The position numbers and the translations under genes are program-made. 64,000 bases of DNA from Aquimarina algiphila (lineage in GTDB: Bacteria > Bacteroidota > Bacteroidia > Flavobacteriales > Flavobacteriaceae), in contig NZ_VLNR01000031.1 of assembly GCF_007489275.1 (NCBI RefSeq), forward strand, positions 1 to 64,000, read 5' to 3'. The first letter of the stretch is position 1, and every line of letters begins with the position of its first letter. Under the pieces are notes generated by a model. The model worked only from the letters and a program-made list of their open reading frames with translations, was not told the DNA's origin and did not search any database. This document shows, piece after piece, positions 63,811 to 64,000 of the stretch.

Positions 63811-64000
63811 ATGACAAGAAAAAACCAAACCTTAGGAGAATTTATTATTGAAAATCAAAAAGATTTTCCATATGCAAGTGGAGAACTTTCGCGTTTGATT
63901 AATTCAATAAGATTAGCTGCAAAAATGGTAAATCATGAGGTAAATAAAGCTGGTCTGGTAGATATCACAGGAGCTGCAGGAGAAACCAATATCCAAGGTG
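63811..64000 (+). CDS. fbp: Class 1 fructose-1,6-bisphosphatase, partial
   Basis: The first 63 codons of a gene that runs off the window. The N-terminus ([20 protein letters not shown], then [20 protein letters not shown] and [12 protein letters not shown]) matches class 1 FBPase, the gluconeogenic enzyme that dephosphorylates fructose 1,6-bisphosphate. The catalytic part lies outside the window. Confidence 0.88.
   Translation, partial: MTRKNQTLGEFIIENQKDFPYASGELSRLINSIRLAAKMVNHEVNKAGLVDITGAAGETNIQG

Noticed and set aside
1..64000. CRISPR arrays, rRNA operons, insertion sequences, transposases or integrases
   Set aside because: I looked for regularly spaced direct repeats, rRNA sequence and DDE or tyrosine recombinase motifs and saw none in the window.

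Overview
The window is AT-rich DNA from a marine-type member of the Bacteroidota, most likely Flavobacteriaceae and probably an Aquimarina-like genus (genus is a guess from gene content). Support: type IX secretion C-terminal sorting domains, BspA-type and leucine-rich surface proteins, TPR-TM-LuxR regulators, DUF4286 next to rsmA, a YwqK-type lipoprotein, and many -7 boxes of the Bacteroidetes form TAnnTTTG.

Layout. (1) 0.1-8.5 kb is accessory DNA: a RadC-like protein overlapping a cytosine-C5 methyltransferase, a Dam-type adenine methylase, a RecA-like ATPase, a membrane-anchored coiled-coil protein, then a single-gene SF2 helicase with a C-terminal PD-(D/E)xK nuclease. It ends at an intact tRNA-Leu(CAA) and, 115 bp further on, the 5' half only of a second tRNA-Leu, which looks like the scar of an integrated element. 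(2) 8.6-29.9 kb is mostly core: prs-rplY, pth, ribF-HTTM, an orphan TPR histidine kinase, a YwqK-like lipoprotein, an MpaB/DUF2236 protein, serS, a haem-site lipoprotein, a TPR protein, DUF4286-rsmA, mgtE, a methyltransferase, a thioesterase, a cupin, a DUF2911 protein and a Gfo/Idh/MocA oxidoreductase. (3) 30.0-53.1 kb is a cell-surface island: two overlapping beta-propeller-like lipoproteins on the plus strand, then on the minus strand a tail-fibre-like T9SS protein and two modules of the form [TPR-TM-LuxR regulator, then giant six-unit repeat protein ending in a common Cys-rich module plus T9SS signal]. (4) 53.4-64 kb is mixed: a 2-hydroxyacid dehydrogenase with a repeat-like in-frame insertion, an HD hydrolase, a small LuxR regulator with a DUF4199 operon, a partial arsenic operon (arsR, DUF6428, arsN1-like, arsC), an OlsF-like two-domain acyltransferase, aspartate kinase, a GNAT protein and the start of fbp.

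The most unusual structure is the pair of regulator/adhesin modules. The intergenic regions carry a shared GGTTGCAAA / GTGGCAAA motif, both giant genes begin with an identical 20-bp leader, and both proteins share a C-terminal module. One of the two giants is split by an in-frame TGA that falls exactly where every sister repeat has Trp, so a gene of about 2,127 codons is now two open frames, one lacking the sorting signal and the other lacking the signal peptide. The second candidate of interest is the lone helicase-nuclease at the tRNA-Leu scar, which has the features of a defence gene.
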